From JBBQSU01 sp038234815 (GTDB lineage: Bacteria; Planctomycetota; Phycisphaerae; Tepidisphaerales; Tepidisphaeraceae), in assembly GCA_038234815.1 (NCBI GenBank), contig JBBQSU010000031.1:1-29625 (forward strand): a stretch of DNA of 29,625 nt. The letters are read 5' to 3'. The position numbers and the translations under genes are program-made. Positions 8,662 to 16,339 of the stretch are shown here, in pieces (the first letter of the stretch is position 1; every line of letters begins with the position of its first letter). The notes under the pieces were generated by a model, which saw only the letters and a program-made list of their open reading frames with translations, had not been told where the DNA came from and ran no database searches.

Positions 8662-8890
8662 AGGGAAAGTCTCCAAGAACTAGAATCGGCGAGAGCGAGA
8701 GAAGCAGAAAGCCGAAGGTGGAACTCCGTATTCGCCTTTTTCAGTCACGGCAAGGCAGCATCGTACCTTTGTGAAGCCCGTAAGGTCAAGAAAGAGACGC
8801 AGCTTAGAGTAGCGTTTTTAAAGAACAGGATATCGGACGTGGGGGTTCGATCGGTGTGGCCAGAGGTCCAAATGAGCGAAAGTCGGTCAT

Positions 8891-8933
8891 TAAGAAACTC
8901 CCAAGGCCCGACGAAGTAACTCGCCGGGCCTTG
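8891..8933 (-). terminator. Rho-independent terminator of the sugar operon
   Basis: CAAGGCCCG (8902-8910) and CGGGCCTTG (8925-8933) form a perfect 9-bp stem with a 14-base loop. Read on the minus strand, the stem is followed by GGGAGTTTCTTA (8890-8901). It lies 27 bp past the stop codon of the Gfo/Idh gene. Confidence 0.65.
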
Positions 8934-8960
8934 AGAGATGAAAGTGATGCGCCTCGAAAA

Positions 8961-10073
8961 CTACCTAATCACGACTTCCTTACCGCCCGCGTCGGACGAG
9001 CGGTAAACGCCGTCGAGAATTTTCTGCACAGCCAGGCCGGCTTCACCGGGCGCGGTCAATTCGGTGTCGTTGAGACAGCCGTCGGCGAAATTGCGGAGCT
9101 TCATCTTAAACAGGTTGTTGAAGTTGGCATCGCCTGTAAATGCCGGGGTGCTATTCAGCATGGATCCATTGCGGTCACTGAATACGGCCGGGGGATCCCA
9201 GTTGGCCCCGCCTTTGGTGCCCATCAGATTAAAATTCCAGATGTCCTTTTCGATGTGGGCAGCGAAACTGGCTTCGATGTGCAGCACCGCGCCGGTTTCA
9301 AAGCGGATGGATCCGATAGCCAGGTCTTCGACGGTGTAGGTCTTGTAATCCCAGTTGGGCCACTGGCTGGTCACCTTGCTGGACTTATTGCCCAGGTAGG
9401 TCCAGATGTTTCCTGTCGCGGCCACGGGCTTGGGGCTGCCCATGACGTAGTGAGCCATTTCGATGACGTGAACGCCGATGTCGATCATCGGCCCGCCGCC
9501 TTGCAGCTTTTTCTGGCCGAACACGCCCCAGTTCGGGATGCCACGGCGGCGCAGCGCCTGGCATTTGACGAACATCACGTCGCCGTATTCACCGGCATCG
9601 GCCGCACGCTTGAGAAACTGGCTATTGGGGTGATAACGATACTGGAAACCGACGACCAACTTCTTCTTATTCTTCTTGCCGGCGGCGATCATCTTGTCGC
9701 ATTCCCCGGGGTTCATCGCCATGGGTTTTTCCACGATGACGTGCGACCCGCTGTTCAGCGCGTCGATAGCTGGCGCGGCGTGAACGCCATTGGGCGTGCA
9801 AACCGAAACCGCGTCGGGCTGAACTTCCTTCAGCAACTGCTTCCAATCCTTGTAATTTCGCGTGACGCCCCACTTTTCTTCCATCACCTTCAGGCGCTCA
9901 GGAACAATGTCGCAGCCGGCGACGATTTCGACGTCGGGAAACGACTTGAGGGCCGTCAAATGGGTCTGGGCGATCCCGCCGCAACCAATGATCGCGACAC
10001 GGAGTTTCTTGCCCGAATGGGTCTGAACGGATTCCATCGCGAGTGAATCGGTCGATACGCTTTTCTCTGCCAT
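8961..10073 (-). CDS. Gfo/Idh/MocA family oxidoreductase
   Basis: This is an NAD(P)-dependent dehydrogenase that oxidises a sugar, inositol or sugar derivative in the cytoplasm. The 370-aa product has an N-terminal Rossmann fold (GCGGIA, residues 30-34), the family motif EKP (115-117) with the presumed catalytic Lys116, and GGGPMIDIGVH with Asp198 and His202 at the active site. About 20 hydrophilic residues precede the fold; there is no Tat twin-arginine signal, unlike many planctomycete paralogues. The start at 10073 has AAGGA about 10 bases upstream. It follows the TIM-barrel isomerase gene by 112 bp and is probably co-transcribed; the pair is typical of sugar-utilisation cassettes. A strong terminator follows. 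The substrate cannot be told from sequence. Confidence 0.9.
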   Translation of the reverse strand: MAEKSVSTDSLAMESVQTHSGKKLRVAIIGCGGIAQTHLTALKSFPDVEIVAGCDIVPERLKVMEEKWGVTRNYKDWKQLLKEVQPDAVSVCTPNGVHAAPAIDALNSGSHVIVEKPMAMNPGECDKMIAAGKKNKKKLVVGFQYRYHPNSQFLKRAADAGEYGDVMFVKCQALRRRGIPNWGVFGQKKLQGGGPMIDIGVHVIEMAHYVMGSPKPVAATGNIWTYLGNKSSKVTSQWPNWDYKTYTVEDLAIGSIRFETGAVLHIEASFAAHIEKDIWNFNLMGTKGGANWDPPAVFSDRNGSMLNSTPAFTGDANFNNLFKMKLRNFADGCLNDTELTAPGEAGLAVQKILDGVYRSSDAGGKEVVIR

Positions 10074-10109
10074 GATGAATGAGTCCTTAAAGAATAAAGG
10101 GTTAAATTT

Positions 10110-10127
10110 GAAAGCTATAGAAAGCTA
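10110..10127. repeat. Two 8-bp direct repeats one helical turn apart
   Basis: GAAAGCTA occurs at 10110-10117 and 10120-10127, 10 bases apart and 37-54 bases before the start of the Gfo/Idh gene. The spacing could suit a regulator that binds one face of the helix. The significance is unproven. Confidence 0.3.
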
Positions 10128-10185
10128 CAAGGCGATTATTTTCCTCTACCACAACTGAAACTGCAAGATGCGCGCAGTTCTGAAG

Positions 10186-11064
10186 TTATTTCGGATTGGG
10201 GACGAACGGCCCGCCACGACACTGCTTCAGGTAATTCATCGCATAAACTTGCCCGGTCATTTCCAGGTCGTCTCGGTAGACCGGATCGTGCCATCCTTCG
10301 ATATCGATCGTACCGGTCCACTTATTCAACCGCAAAATGCTGATGACGTCGGTCCAGTTGGTGTCGCCAAAACCCGGCGTGCGATGCCATACATAAGGTA
10401 CGCCCGACCGGATGCCTTTTTCCTTAATCACGTCCCAGGCGACAGTCGCGTCCTTGCCGTGGACATGGAAAATCTTCTTGATCCACTTGCGCAGCTGCGG
10501 AATCGGATCGACCAGGCTGACCAACTGATGGCACGGTTCCCATTCCAGTCCGAGGTTGTCAAACGGCACCTCGTTGAACATCATCTCCCAGGCCGTCGGC
10601 GCGTGGGCGATGTTCCATCGAACGTCTCCCCATGTCCCACCCATGTCACAGTTTTCAAAAGCGATTTTTACGCCCTGGTCCTGAGCGCGCTTGGCCAGGT
10701 CGGTCCAGACTTCCTTGAATCGCGGCATGGATTCGGGAAGGGGCTTGCCCTCGATCGCGCCAGCAAATCCGGTCACCAGGTTAGTTTTGAACATCTTCGC
10801 TGCATCGATCATCCGGCCGAAATCCTGTCGTGCCGTTTCGTCCTGAAGGATATTTCCAAAGACGCCCACCGAGCCGATCACCGCCTTGTCGCCGAGGCAG
10901 TCAAGGACCTCCTTGGCCGTGCGCTCGAGGTCCGTGTCGCCGATTTTCTGCCAGCAGGTGAGCGAAAAGCTCTCAAACCCGTGCGGTAGAATCTGCTTAA
11001 GGTAGTCGGCCCCTCGGGCCATGGGTGCAAGTGTGCCGATGCGAATATCTTGATGGTTTAGCAT
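10186..11064 (-). CDS. Sugar phosphate isomerase/epimerase (xylose-isomerase-like TIM barrel)
   Basis: This is a metal-dependent TIM-barrel enzyme that isomerises or epimerises a sugar or keto-sugar. The 292-aa product shows the expected metal and acid-base residues at strand ends: Glu137 in AFENCD, Glu174/Glu176/His179 in LEWEPCH, His200/His202 in FHVHGKD and Glu256 in DIEGWHD. The start at 11064 is well supported by AGAGGA five bases upstream. It leads the operon with the Gfo/Idh oxidoreductase. Such pairs often act on the same sugar by successive oxidation and isomerisation, but the actual substrate is not visible. No signal peptide is seen. Confidence 0.85.
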   Translation of the reverse strand: MLNHQDIRIGTLAPMARGADYLKQILPHGFESFSLTCWQKIGDTDLERTAKEVLDCLGDKAVIGSVGVFGNILQDETARQDFGRMIDAAKMFKTNLVTGFAGAIEGKPLPESMPRFKEVWTDLAKRAQDQGVKIAFENCDMGGTWGDVRWNIAHAPTAWEMMFNEVPFDNLGLEWEPCHQLVSLVDPIPQLRKWIKKIFHVHGKDATVAWDVIKEKGIRSGVPYVWHRTPGFGDTNWTDVISILRLNKWTGTIDIEGWHDPVYRDDLEMTGQVYAMNYLKQCRGGPFVPNPK

Positions 11065-11164
11065 TCGATTCCTCTAATAATGTTTGCCATACGCTAGCGT
11101 TGCCGGCCCGCGGGTCAACGGTTCCTCATAAATCCGCACCAAGCAGGGGGGATCGAAAGAGTGG

Positions 11165-12316
11165 ATGCCGGATCGGATCACGCCGATAATACCGTTTATG
11201 CCGCCCATTGATGTAAGTATCATCGTGCCCGCGCTGAACGAAGCGGATAACCTGGCCCATCTGGCCCCGCGGGTTCATTCGGCGATGGCCGGACGCCCCT
11301 ATGAACTACTCATCGTCGATGACAACAGCCGCGACAACACGCCGGAAGTCTGCCGGAAACTTAGCGAAACCTATCCCCTGCGCCTGATCGTGCGAACCCA
11401 GCCAAAGAACGGCCTGAGCGGCGCGGTTTTGCATGGTCTGGCCGAAGCCCGGGGCGATTTTTTGGTCGTCATGGACGCTGACTTGCAACACCCGCCCGAG
11501 AAGTTGCCCGAGCTTTTGGCCCCGCTTGAAGCCGGATTGGCCGAGTTCGTCCTAGGCTCGCGATATGTCCCCGGCGGAACCACCGGCGAGCAATGGACGA
11601 TCTTCCGTATGCTCAATTCCCGCGTGGCCACACTTCTGGCACGGCCGTTTGCCGGAAACGTGCGTGATCCCATGTCCGGGTTCTTTGCGCTTCGTAAATC
11701 CACCTTTGAGCGCGCCCAGCGTCTCACCCCGCTCGGATACAAAATCGGCTTGGAGTTGATGTGCAAATGCCGCGTGACGTCTGTCACCGAAGTGCCCATT
11801 CACTTTTCCACGCGAGAGTTTGGTGAGTCCAAACTCTCCCTCAAGCAGCAGTTCAAATATCTCGAACACCTGAGCCGACTCTACGATTTCTGCTATCCGC
11901 GGCTCTCGCCCATGTTTAAGTTCGCCGTGGCTGCTGGTCTGGCGTGGTTCGTCGGCGTGGCGATTTTCCTGATGATTCGGGCTACCGACCTGCCGCCGGC
12001 GCTTGCCCCGGTTGTCGGGTATCTCGGCTCGAGCGTCATCACCGGCGCCTTGCACGGCCGTTATGTGCGCACTCAGCGGGAGTTTCTCGTCCGCAACAGG
12101 CCCTGGTCCGATTTTATTCTTAGCTCCCTGTGCGAATGGGCCGCGTGCAGCCTTACAGCGATTTATATCGTCGATAGAATTCCCGATGTCCGAAATGCCG
12201 AACTCTTTCTCCTCCCGTTTTGCATCGCCATGGGCGTGCGTTACATTCTGCGTAAGGAGTTGCTGCTCGACGTTCGCGGGCTGCGCCGCGACATTCGCAA
12301 GGATGAGTTGACTTAG
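11165..12316 (+). CDS. Polyprenyl-phosphate glycosyltransferase (GT2) fused to a GtrA-like membrane domain
   Basis: The N-terminal half is a GT2 domain of the dolichol-phosphate mannosyltransferase type, which loads a sugar from a nucleotide donor onto polyprenyl phosphate at the cytoplasmic face. It shows VPALNEADNL, DDNSRDNT, the metal-binding DADLQHP (104-110), and the late GESKLS motif. From about residue 250 there are about four hydrophobic helices resembling the GtrA family, which serve as a membrane anchor or flippase partner. Total length is 383 aa. The ATG at 11165 has GAAAGAG upstream; the ATG 11 codons later is an alternative. The GT-C gene follows after 30 bp, so the pair probably makes and then uses the lipid-linked sugar. 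The sugar could be mannose, glucose or another hexose. Confidence 0.88.
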   Translation: MPDRITPIIPFMPPIDVSIIVPALNEADNLAHLAPRVHSAMAGRPYELLIVDDNSRDNTPEVCRKLSETYPLRLIVRTQPKNGLSGAVLHGLAEARGDFLVVMDADLQHPPEKLPELLAPLEAGLAEFVLGSRYVPGGTTGEQWTIFRMLNSRVATLLARPFAGNVRDPMSGFFALRKSTFERAQRLTPLGYKIGLELMCKCRVTSVTEVPIHFSTREFGESKLSLKQQFKYLEHLSRLYDFCYPRLSPMFKFAVAAGLAWFVGVAIFLMIRATDLPPALAPVVGYLGSSVITGALHGRYVRTQREFLVRNRPWSDFILSSLCEWAACSLTAIYIVDRIPDVRNAELFLLPFCIAMGVRYILRKELLLDVRGLRRDIRKDELT

Positions 12317-12346
12317 GCTCCCGTCGCTGATTTTAGAAACGCCATC

Positions 12347-13825
12347 ATGCCCGACCTGCCTCAATCCAGTCTCGTAGCGCCGTCCGATCGCCGCTGGATC
12401 ATCGCCGCGGTGGTGGTGTTTTCCGGCCTGTCGCTGTGGGGCGCGATTACCTCGCGGGCTTTTCTCGAAGCCGATTCCTGCACACATTATATGTACGCCC
12501 GCGCGGCGCTTCAGGATTCGCGGTACTGGCATTATCTGGTCAATGTCTGGGGCCGGCCGGTTTGCACGGGATTGTATGCGCTGCCCGCGCTGGTCGCCGG
12601 CCGGATGGGCGTGCGCGTCTTTAGCCTGCTCCTGGCGCTGACTTGCTCCTGGCTGGCTTACCTGATCGCCCGGCGGCAGGGGCGGGTTCGGCCGGTGTTG
12701 GCGATGATCTTCACCCTCGCCCAGCCGCTGGTCTTTCTCCATTCCTTCAGCGAATTGACCGAACTGCCCTTCGCGGCACTGCTGGTTCTGGGGTTCTGGG
12801 CCTATCAGCGGCGCTGGTGGGGTTTGATGGCGCTGGCGATCGGATTCACGCCTGCCAGTCGGCCCGAAGGCTTCGGCTTCCTGCTTTTGGCCGGCCTGGC
12901 GCTGCTTCTGCACCGCAGGGCCTACTGGCTTCCGCTTCTGCTTGCTCCGCTGGTAGCCTGGGACGTTTCCGGCTGGATCCTTTATGGCAAGCAGGTGCCA
13001 TGGTGGATGTGGCTGATAAGCGAATGGCCCTACGCCGGCACCAGCCTTTATGAAAGCGGGCCATGGTATCACTTCCTACGGGCCATGCCTGCGGTGGTCG
13101 GGCCGTTTATTTTTCCGATGGTCGGAATCGGGGTCTGGCTGACGGTGCGCCGGCACATTCCACTCCGACGCGGCCGCGCGGAATGTGCTCACGCCCGCAG
13201 GGTCGACCTGCTCATCGCCATCATCCCGCTTTTGATCTTCGTCGGTCACAGCACCCTCTATGCCCTGGGCAGAATGGCAAGTAGCGGAGAGCTGCGATAC
13301 ATGATGATCGTTGCGCCGTTCTGGGCTTTGCTGGCTGCCGACGGGTGGACTTGGGCGATGGATCGGCTGAGCGTTGCGCAGCGTTATCGGCTTCGGGCTG
13401 CGGCTTTAGCAGCCTGCCTGCCCTTTGGCGTCAACCTCATCTACCCGGTCGTCCCGCTCAAATACATGTCCGACTGGGATCGCGCCGACCGCTTCGCCGA
13501 GTGGTATCGAGCCTCAGACGTCTCTAGCCTCTATCCTCACATCGCCGCGTCGCATCCGGGCATATTCTATTTTCTCGATCGTCCGGTAGATGCGCCCGAC
13601 AACATTCAGTGGTTGAAGGAGACGCTCATGCAGGTCCCGGAAGGCACATTGCTTATCTGGGACCCGACGTATGGCATCTTCAATGCCGATCAGCGCCGTA
13701 AAGTCCCGCTGGCCGACATCTACCACGCCGGCTGGGTGCCCCTGTCCAATCCGCCTGCGGACATTGGCGAGTTCCGTTTCTTCCACAGCAAACCTACGCC
13801 GACGGGCGCGCCCGCTGCGAAATAA
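12347..13825 (+). CDS. Multi-pass GT-C type glycosyltransferase
   Basis: The 492-aa integral membrane protein has roughly ten hydrophobic segments. The first large periplasmic loop begins with EADSCTHY (Glu41, Asp43), matching the acidic loop-1 residues that GT-C enzymes use for catalysis with polyprenyl-phosphate sugars. The C-terminal 130 residues form a soluble domain, probably periplasmic. The likely role is transfer of a sugar from polyprenyl phosphate to a lipid, glycan or protein in the periplasm. It is probably co-transcribed with the upstream GT2/GtrA gene, which would supply its donor. The 3' end overlaps the convergent inositol-phosphate synthase gene by 32 bp. The acceptor is unknown and sequence alone does not assign a GT family number. 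Confidence 0.78.
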   Translation: MPDLPQSSLVAPSDRRWIIAAVVVFSGLSLWGAITSRAFLEADSCTHYMYARAALQDSRYWHYLVNVWGRPVCTGLYALPALVAGRMGVRVFSLLLALTCSWLAYLIARRQGRVRPVLAMIFTLAQPLVFLHSFSELTELPFAALLVLGFWAYQRRWWGLMALAIGFTPASRPEGFGFLLLAGLALLLHRRAYWLPLLLAPLVAWDVSGWILYGKQVPWWMWLISEWPYAGTSLYESGPWYHFLRAMPAVVGPFIFPMVGIGVWLTVRRHIPLRRGRAECAHARRVDLLIAIIPLLIFVGHSTLYALGRMASSGELRYMMIVAPFWALLAADGWTWAMDRLSVAQRYRLRAAALAACLPFGVNLIYPVVPLKYMSDWDRADRFAEWYRASDVSSLYPHIAASHPGIFYFLDRPVDAPDNIQWLKETLMQVPEGTLLIWDPTYGIFNADQRRKVPLADIYHAGWVPLSNPPADIGEFRFFHSKPTPTGAPAAK

Positions 13826-14891
13826 ATTCTGCCACCGCCTGGCGTGCGTCGCTGTCAGCCATCTGTTTTGGCGGATGTTTCATCGTCCAGGCGCTGACGG
13901 CTTCCAGCGGGCCTGACACCCCGGCATCCAGCGCCAGCTTGCAGCATCGAATCGCGTCAATCACCACGGCGGCGCTGTTGGGTGAATCTTCCACACTCAA
14001 CCTCAACTCCAGATTCATCGGCACTCCGCCGAAGCCAATGCCCTCGATGCGCAGGAAGCAAACCTTGTTGTCCTTCTGAAAGGCCACGAAATCGCTCGGG
14101 CCGATGTGAATATGGCCGGCGTCGATCGGCACTTGCAACTGACTTTGCACCGCATCGGTCTTGCTGAGTTTCTTGCTCGCCAAACGCTTTCGGTCCAGCA
14201 TATTGAGGAAATCTGTGTTTCCGCCGGTGTTCAGTTGATAGGTGCTGCTGATTTTCACCCCGCGGTCGTCGAATAGCTTCGCCAATGTCCGGTGCGTGAT
14301 GGTCGCGCCGAGTTGCGCCTTGATGTCGTCGCCGATACATGGCAGCCCGGCTGCGGCGAACTTCCTGGCCCAGGCCGGATCGGAAACAACGAAACACGGC
14401 ACGCAGTTGATATACCCCAGCCCCGCCTCGATTGCGGCGCGTGCGTAAAACTCGGTCGCCTGTTGTGAGCCGACGGGCATATAGCTCACGAGGATTTCCG
14501 CGCCCGATTCGCGCAATGCCTTGACGACATCACACGCCGCCTCGGTGGATGGATCAAAACGCATTTCGGGCGGATACTGCGCCAGATGCTCGGCCACGCC
14601 ATCGAGGACATTTCCCATCCGCACGATGGTTTGACTAGGGGGAATTTCAGGAAAAAACACCTGAGTGTTGTTGGGCAGTGCAAAAATTGCGCGCTCCAGC
14701 GGCTCATTCACCTTTCGCTTGTCGATATCAAACGCGCAGACCACCTCGATGTCCCCGGCGCCCCATTGACCGATGGTTGGGTTCATCAATCCCAATTCCG
14801 TTCGGTTTTGGCGATAAAAATGGATGCCCTGCACCAGCGAGCTGGCGCAATTTCCAATCCCTGCAATAGCGATTTTGATTCGTTCGGACAT
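13794..14891 (-). CDS. ino1: Inositol-3-phosphate synthase
   Basis: The enzyme converts glucose 6-phosphate to 1L-myo-inositol 3-phosphate in an NAD-dependent reaction in the cytoplasm. This is the first step to inositol lipids, compatible solutes or other inositol derivatives. The 365-aa product matches the short actinobacterial-type synthase. The NAD-binding GIGNCASS starts at residue 11. The conserved SYMPVGSQQ, NCVPCF, DDIKAQLGAT and NTGGNTDF segments are all present. The start at 14891 lies 11 bp after the tlyA stop; its ribosome site (GTAGAG and AAAGAG) overlaps the tlyA end, implying co-transcription. Its 3' end overlaps the convergent glycosyltransferase gene. Those neighbours may point to inositol-containing glycolipids, which is inference. 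Confidence 0.92.
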   Translation of the reverse strand: MSERIKIAIAGIGNCASSLVQGIHFYRQNRTELGLMNPTIGQWGAGDIEVVCAFDIDKRKVNEPLERAIFALPNNTQVFFPEIPPSQTIVRMGNVLDGVAEHLAQYPPEMRFDPSTEAACDVVKALRESGAEILVSYMPVGSQQATEFYARAAIEAGLGYINCVPCFVVSDPAWARKFAAAGLPCIGDDIKAQLGATITHRTLAKLFDDRGVKISSTYQLNTGGNTDFLNMLDRKRLASKKLSKTDAVQSQLQVPIDAGHIHIGPSDFVAFQKDNKVCFLRIEGIGFGGVPMNLELRLSVEDSPNSAAVVIDAIRCCKLALDAGVSGPLEAVSAWTMKHPPKQMADSDARQAVAEFISQRARPSA

Positions 14892-14902
14892 AACAAAACT
14901 CT

Positions 14903-15457
14903 TTACTCTACAGGCCCCAGCAGCGCCAACAATTCCGAGTTTCCCTTTTGCCCTTTGATCGGGCTTGGCGTTTGTTCGACGATTCTCAGCCCCGTAGCCA
15001 CGATGTCCGCCTCCACGCGCGCTAACACCGCGTCCCACGCTTCGTCGCGCAGCACGCCCTGACGAAGCTCCTCCTTGGACGCCTCGTAATGTGGCTTAAC
15101 GAGCGTGACGATCTGCCCACCGGGCGCGAGCAGCTTGCGGGCGTTGGGCAAAATGTGCCGCTGGCGCGTCCAGGCAACATCGATCACGACCAGCATCACC
15201 GGCTCGGGAACAATGACGTGCATTGCGTTGGTACGCTCCATCGCCACCACGCGCGGATCGTTGCGGAGTTTCCATTCCAGCGCGCCATAACCCGTATCCA
15301 CCGCATACACCTTGGCCGCGCCGCGTTGCAACAAGCAATCGGTAAACCCGCCGGCGTTGCAACCCAGATCGGCACAGGTTATCCCTGAGACGTCCAGTCC
15401 AAACGTAGCCAGCGCATGTTCCAGTTTAATACCCGCCCGAGAAACAAATGTCGGCAT
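14903..15457 (-). CDS. tlyA: TlyA-like rRNA 2'-O-methyltransferase lacking the S4 domain
   Basis: TlyA methylates cytidine 2'-OH groups in 16S and/or 23S rRNA with SAM. The product keeps the whole FtsJ-type methyltransferase: the opening SRAGIKLEHAL (Lys11), the SAM loop DLGCNAGGFTD (30-40), VDTGYG, Asp93 (VIDVAW), Lys121 (LVKPHYEA) and Glu175 (KGNSELL). These match the family K-D-K-E set. At 184 aa it is about 70 residues shorter than typical TlyA because the N-terminal S4 RNA-binding domain is missing. An in-frame stop at 15521-15523, 22 codons upstream, shows this is not a start-site error. It leads a two-gene unit with ino1. Confidence 0.85.
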   Translation of the reverse strand: MPTFVSRAGIKLEHALATFGLDVSGITCADLGCNAGGFTDCLLQRGAAKVYAVDTGYGALEWKLRNDPRVVAMERTNAMHVIVPEPVMLVVIDVAWTRQRHILPNARKLLAPGGQIVTLVKPHYEASKEELRQGVLRDEAWDAVLARVEADIVATGLRIVEQTPSPIKGQKGNSELLALLGPVE

Positions 15458-15594
15458 GAAATCCTTGTCTAAATCGGTCCGACGACCGTAATTATTGCTT
15501 CGTCCGATTCCCCAACTAAACTACCATGCCGAAGCCAAAGATGCTGCCGTCGCAGTCTAGGGCATAAAAAAAGCGGCTCGGAACGTCGCAGAAG

Positions 15595-15927
15595 TTACGC
15601 CAGCGCAATGAACGCCGCCGACGGATTGGCCTCAAACTGGCGCAGGACTGCCACTTCGGAGCGGGGCAACCTTGCTACGCCACGCGTCAGGCAGTTGCTC
15701 AACCTGATCCAAACCACCTTTGCCGGCTGTCCGAGGAGCAAAGCACGCGGTTGAAAGTCCATGTGCTCCGACGCAATGACCAGTCCGTGAGCGGCCGCGT
15801 ACGACCCAACCACCGCATCGGTAGCCTTCGCCAATCTCACATCCCGGACATGCGCCGGGCCTGGAAAGCCGCAGTCTAATCGCGCGGCCAGCTTATGTGA
15901 TAGGTACTGCTCAAAGAGGAGCTTCAT
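15595..15927 (-). CDS. DUF5615 PIN-like toxin-type protein
   Basis: DUF5615 proteins are small PIN-like putative RNases, commonly encoded next to DUF433 antitoxins. The 110-aa product keeps the family frame: MKLLFEQYLSHKL, the AHVRDVRLA segment, YAAAHGLVI, ALLLGQPAKVVWIRL and NPSAAFIAL at the end. Two usually acidic sites look changed: the early FDQNLS-type motif reads FEQYLS, and the SKDxDF-type motif reads SEHMDF. The nuclease may therefore be weakened. The start is the ATG at 15927. The upstream DUF433 gene is broken, so the protein is probably an orphan or decaying toxin. Confidence 0.75.
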   Translation of the reverse strand: MKLLFEQYLSHKLAARLDCGFPGPAHVRDVRLAKATDAVVGSYAAAHGLVIASEHMDFQPRALLLGQPAKVVWIRLSNCLTRGVARLPRSEVAVLRQFEANPSAAFIALA

Positions 15928-15946
15928 GCCGCAGGGCCCTTCCAAA

Positions 15947-15965
15947 GCCGACGTTCGCCGTCGGC
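15947..15965. repeat. 7-bp hairpin between DUF433 remnant and DUF5615
   Basis: GCCGACG (15947-15953) and CGTCGGC (15959-15965) form a perfect stem with a 5-base loop. It sits exactly where the second half of DUF433 should be encoded. It may mark a deletion scar or a small palindromic insertion. Confidence 0.45.
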
Positions 15966-15966
15966 C

Positions 15967-16089
15967 TCATCCCCCGGCGAGGTATTCCAGCACAGCCGGC
16001 ACTGTCATGCGCAGCCCGCGAACGCAAGCCTGTCCGCTTCGTTTTTCCAGCTCGATCCTGATGATCTGTTGGTAAATCTCCGCTAAGGA
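15967..16089 (-). pseudogene. Remnant of a DUF433 antitoxin gene
   Basis: The minus-strand frame ending at the TGA at 15967-15969 translates to a typical DUF433 N-terminal half: IIRIELEKRSGQACVRGLRM followed by TVPAVLEYLAGG. Families of this kind continue with a Met-Ser-Glu-Glu-Glu-type helix-turn-helix half, which is missing. A stop falls right after LAGG, and a shift by one base would read on as GMRPT. No start codon is found between the in-frame TAA (16090-16092) and the conserved part, although GGAG lies just upstream. The gene thus lost its start and its C-terminal half and cannot make an intact antitoxin. Confidence 0.7.
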
Positions 16090-16339
16090 TTATGACGAGC
16101 GACATCGGCGCGTCAAGAAATCTCGCTCTCCTATTATAGACGGCGCTCGGGCACACGCGTTAAGCCAGTTATGCCGGATAGCGAGGGCCTATTCGTCCAC
16201 CGACTTTTTCTTTTAGTGGTATGGGGATGCCAGTCGAGGCAGCAAAACCTCAAGCCCGGTTGTCCTTGGAATTGTTCCATCGTCGTTGCCGCGCAGCTTT
16301 GCACATCTCCCGCCGTATCCCTAAAATCGGCAGGCTGTT

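Noticed and set aside
8841..8856. GGTTCGATC-like sequence resembling a tRNA T-arm
   Set aside because: No matching acceptor stem, anticodon arm or D-arm could be built around it.
11552..13072. Minus-strand open frame of 506 codons
   Set aside because: It is antisense to the two glycosyltransferase genes, is rich in Gln, Arg, His and Pro, and shows no family motif.
13153..13188. 9-bp inverted repeat GCACATTCC / GGAATGTGC
   Set aside because: It lies inside the GT-C coding sequence, and inverted repeats of 9 bp with loops of this size are expected by chance in 30 kb.
15911..16156. Minus-strand 81-codon open frame over the DUF433 remnant
   Set aside because: The DUF433-like residues are in a different frame; this frame has no recognisable content.
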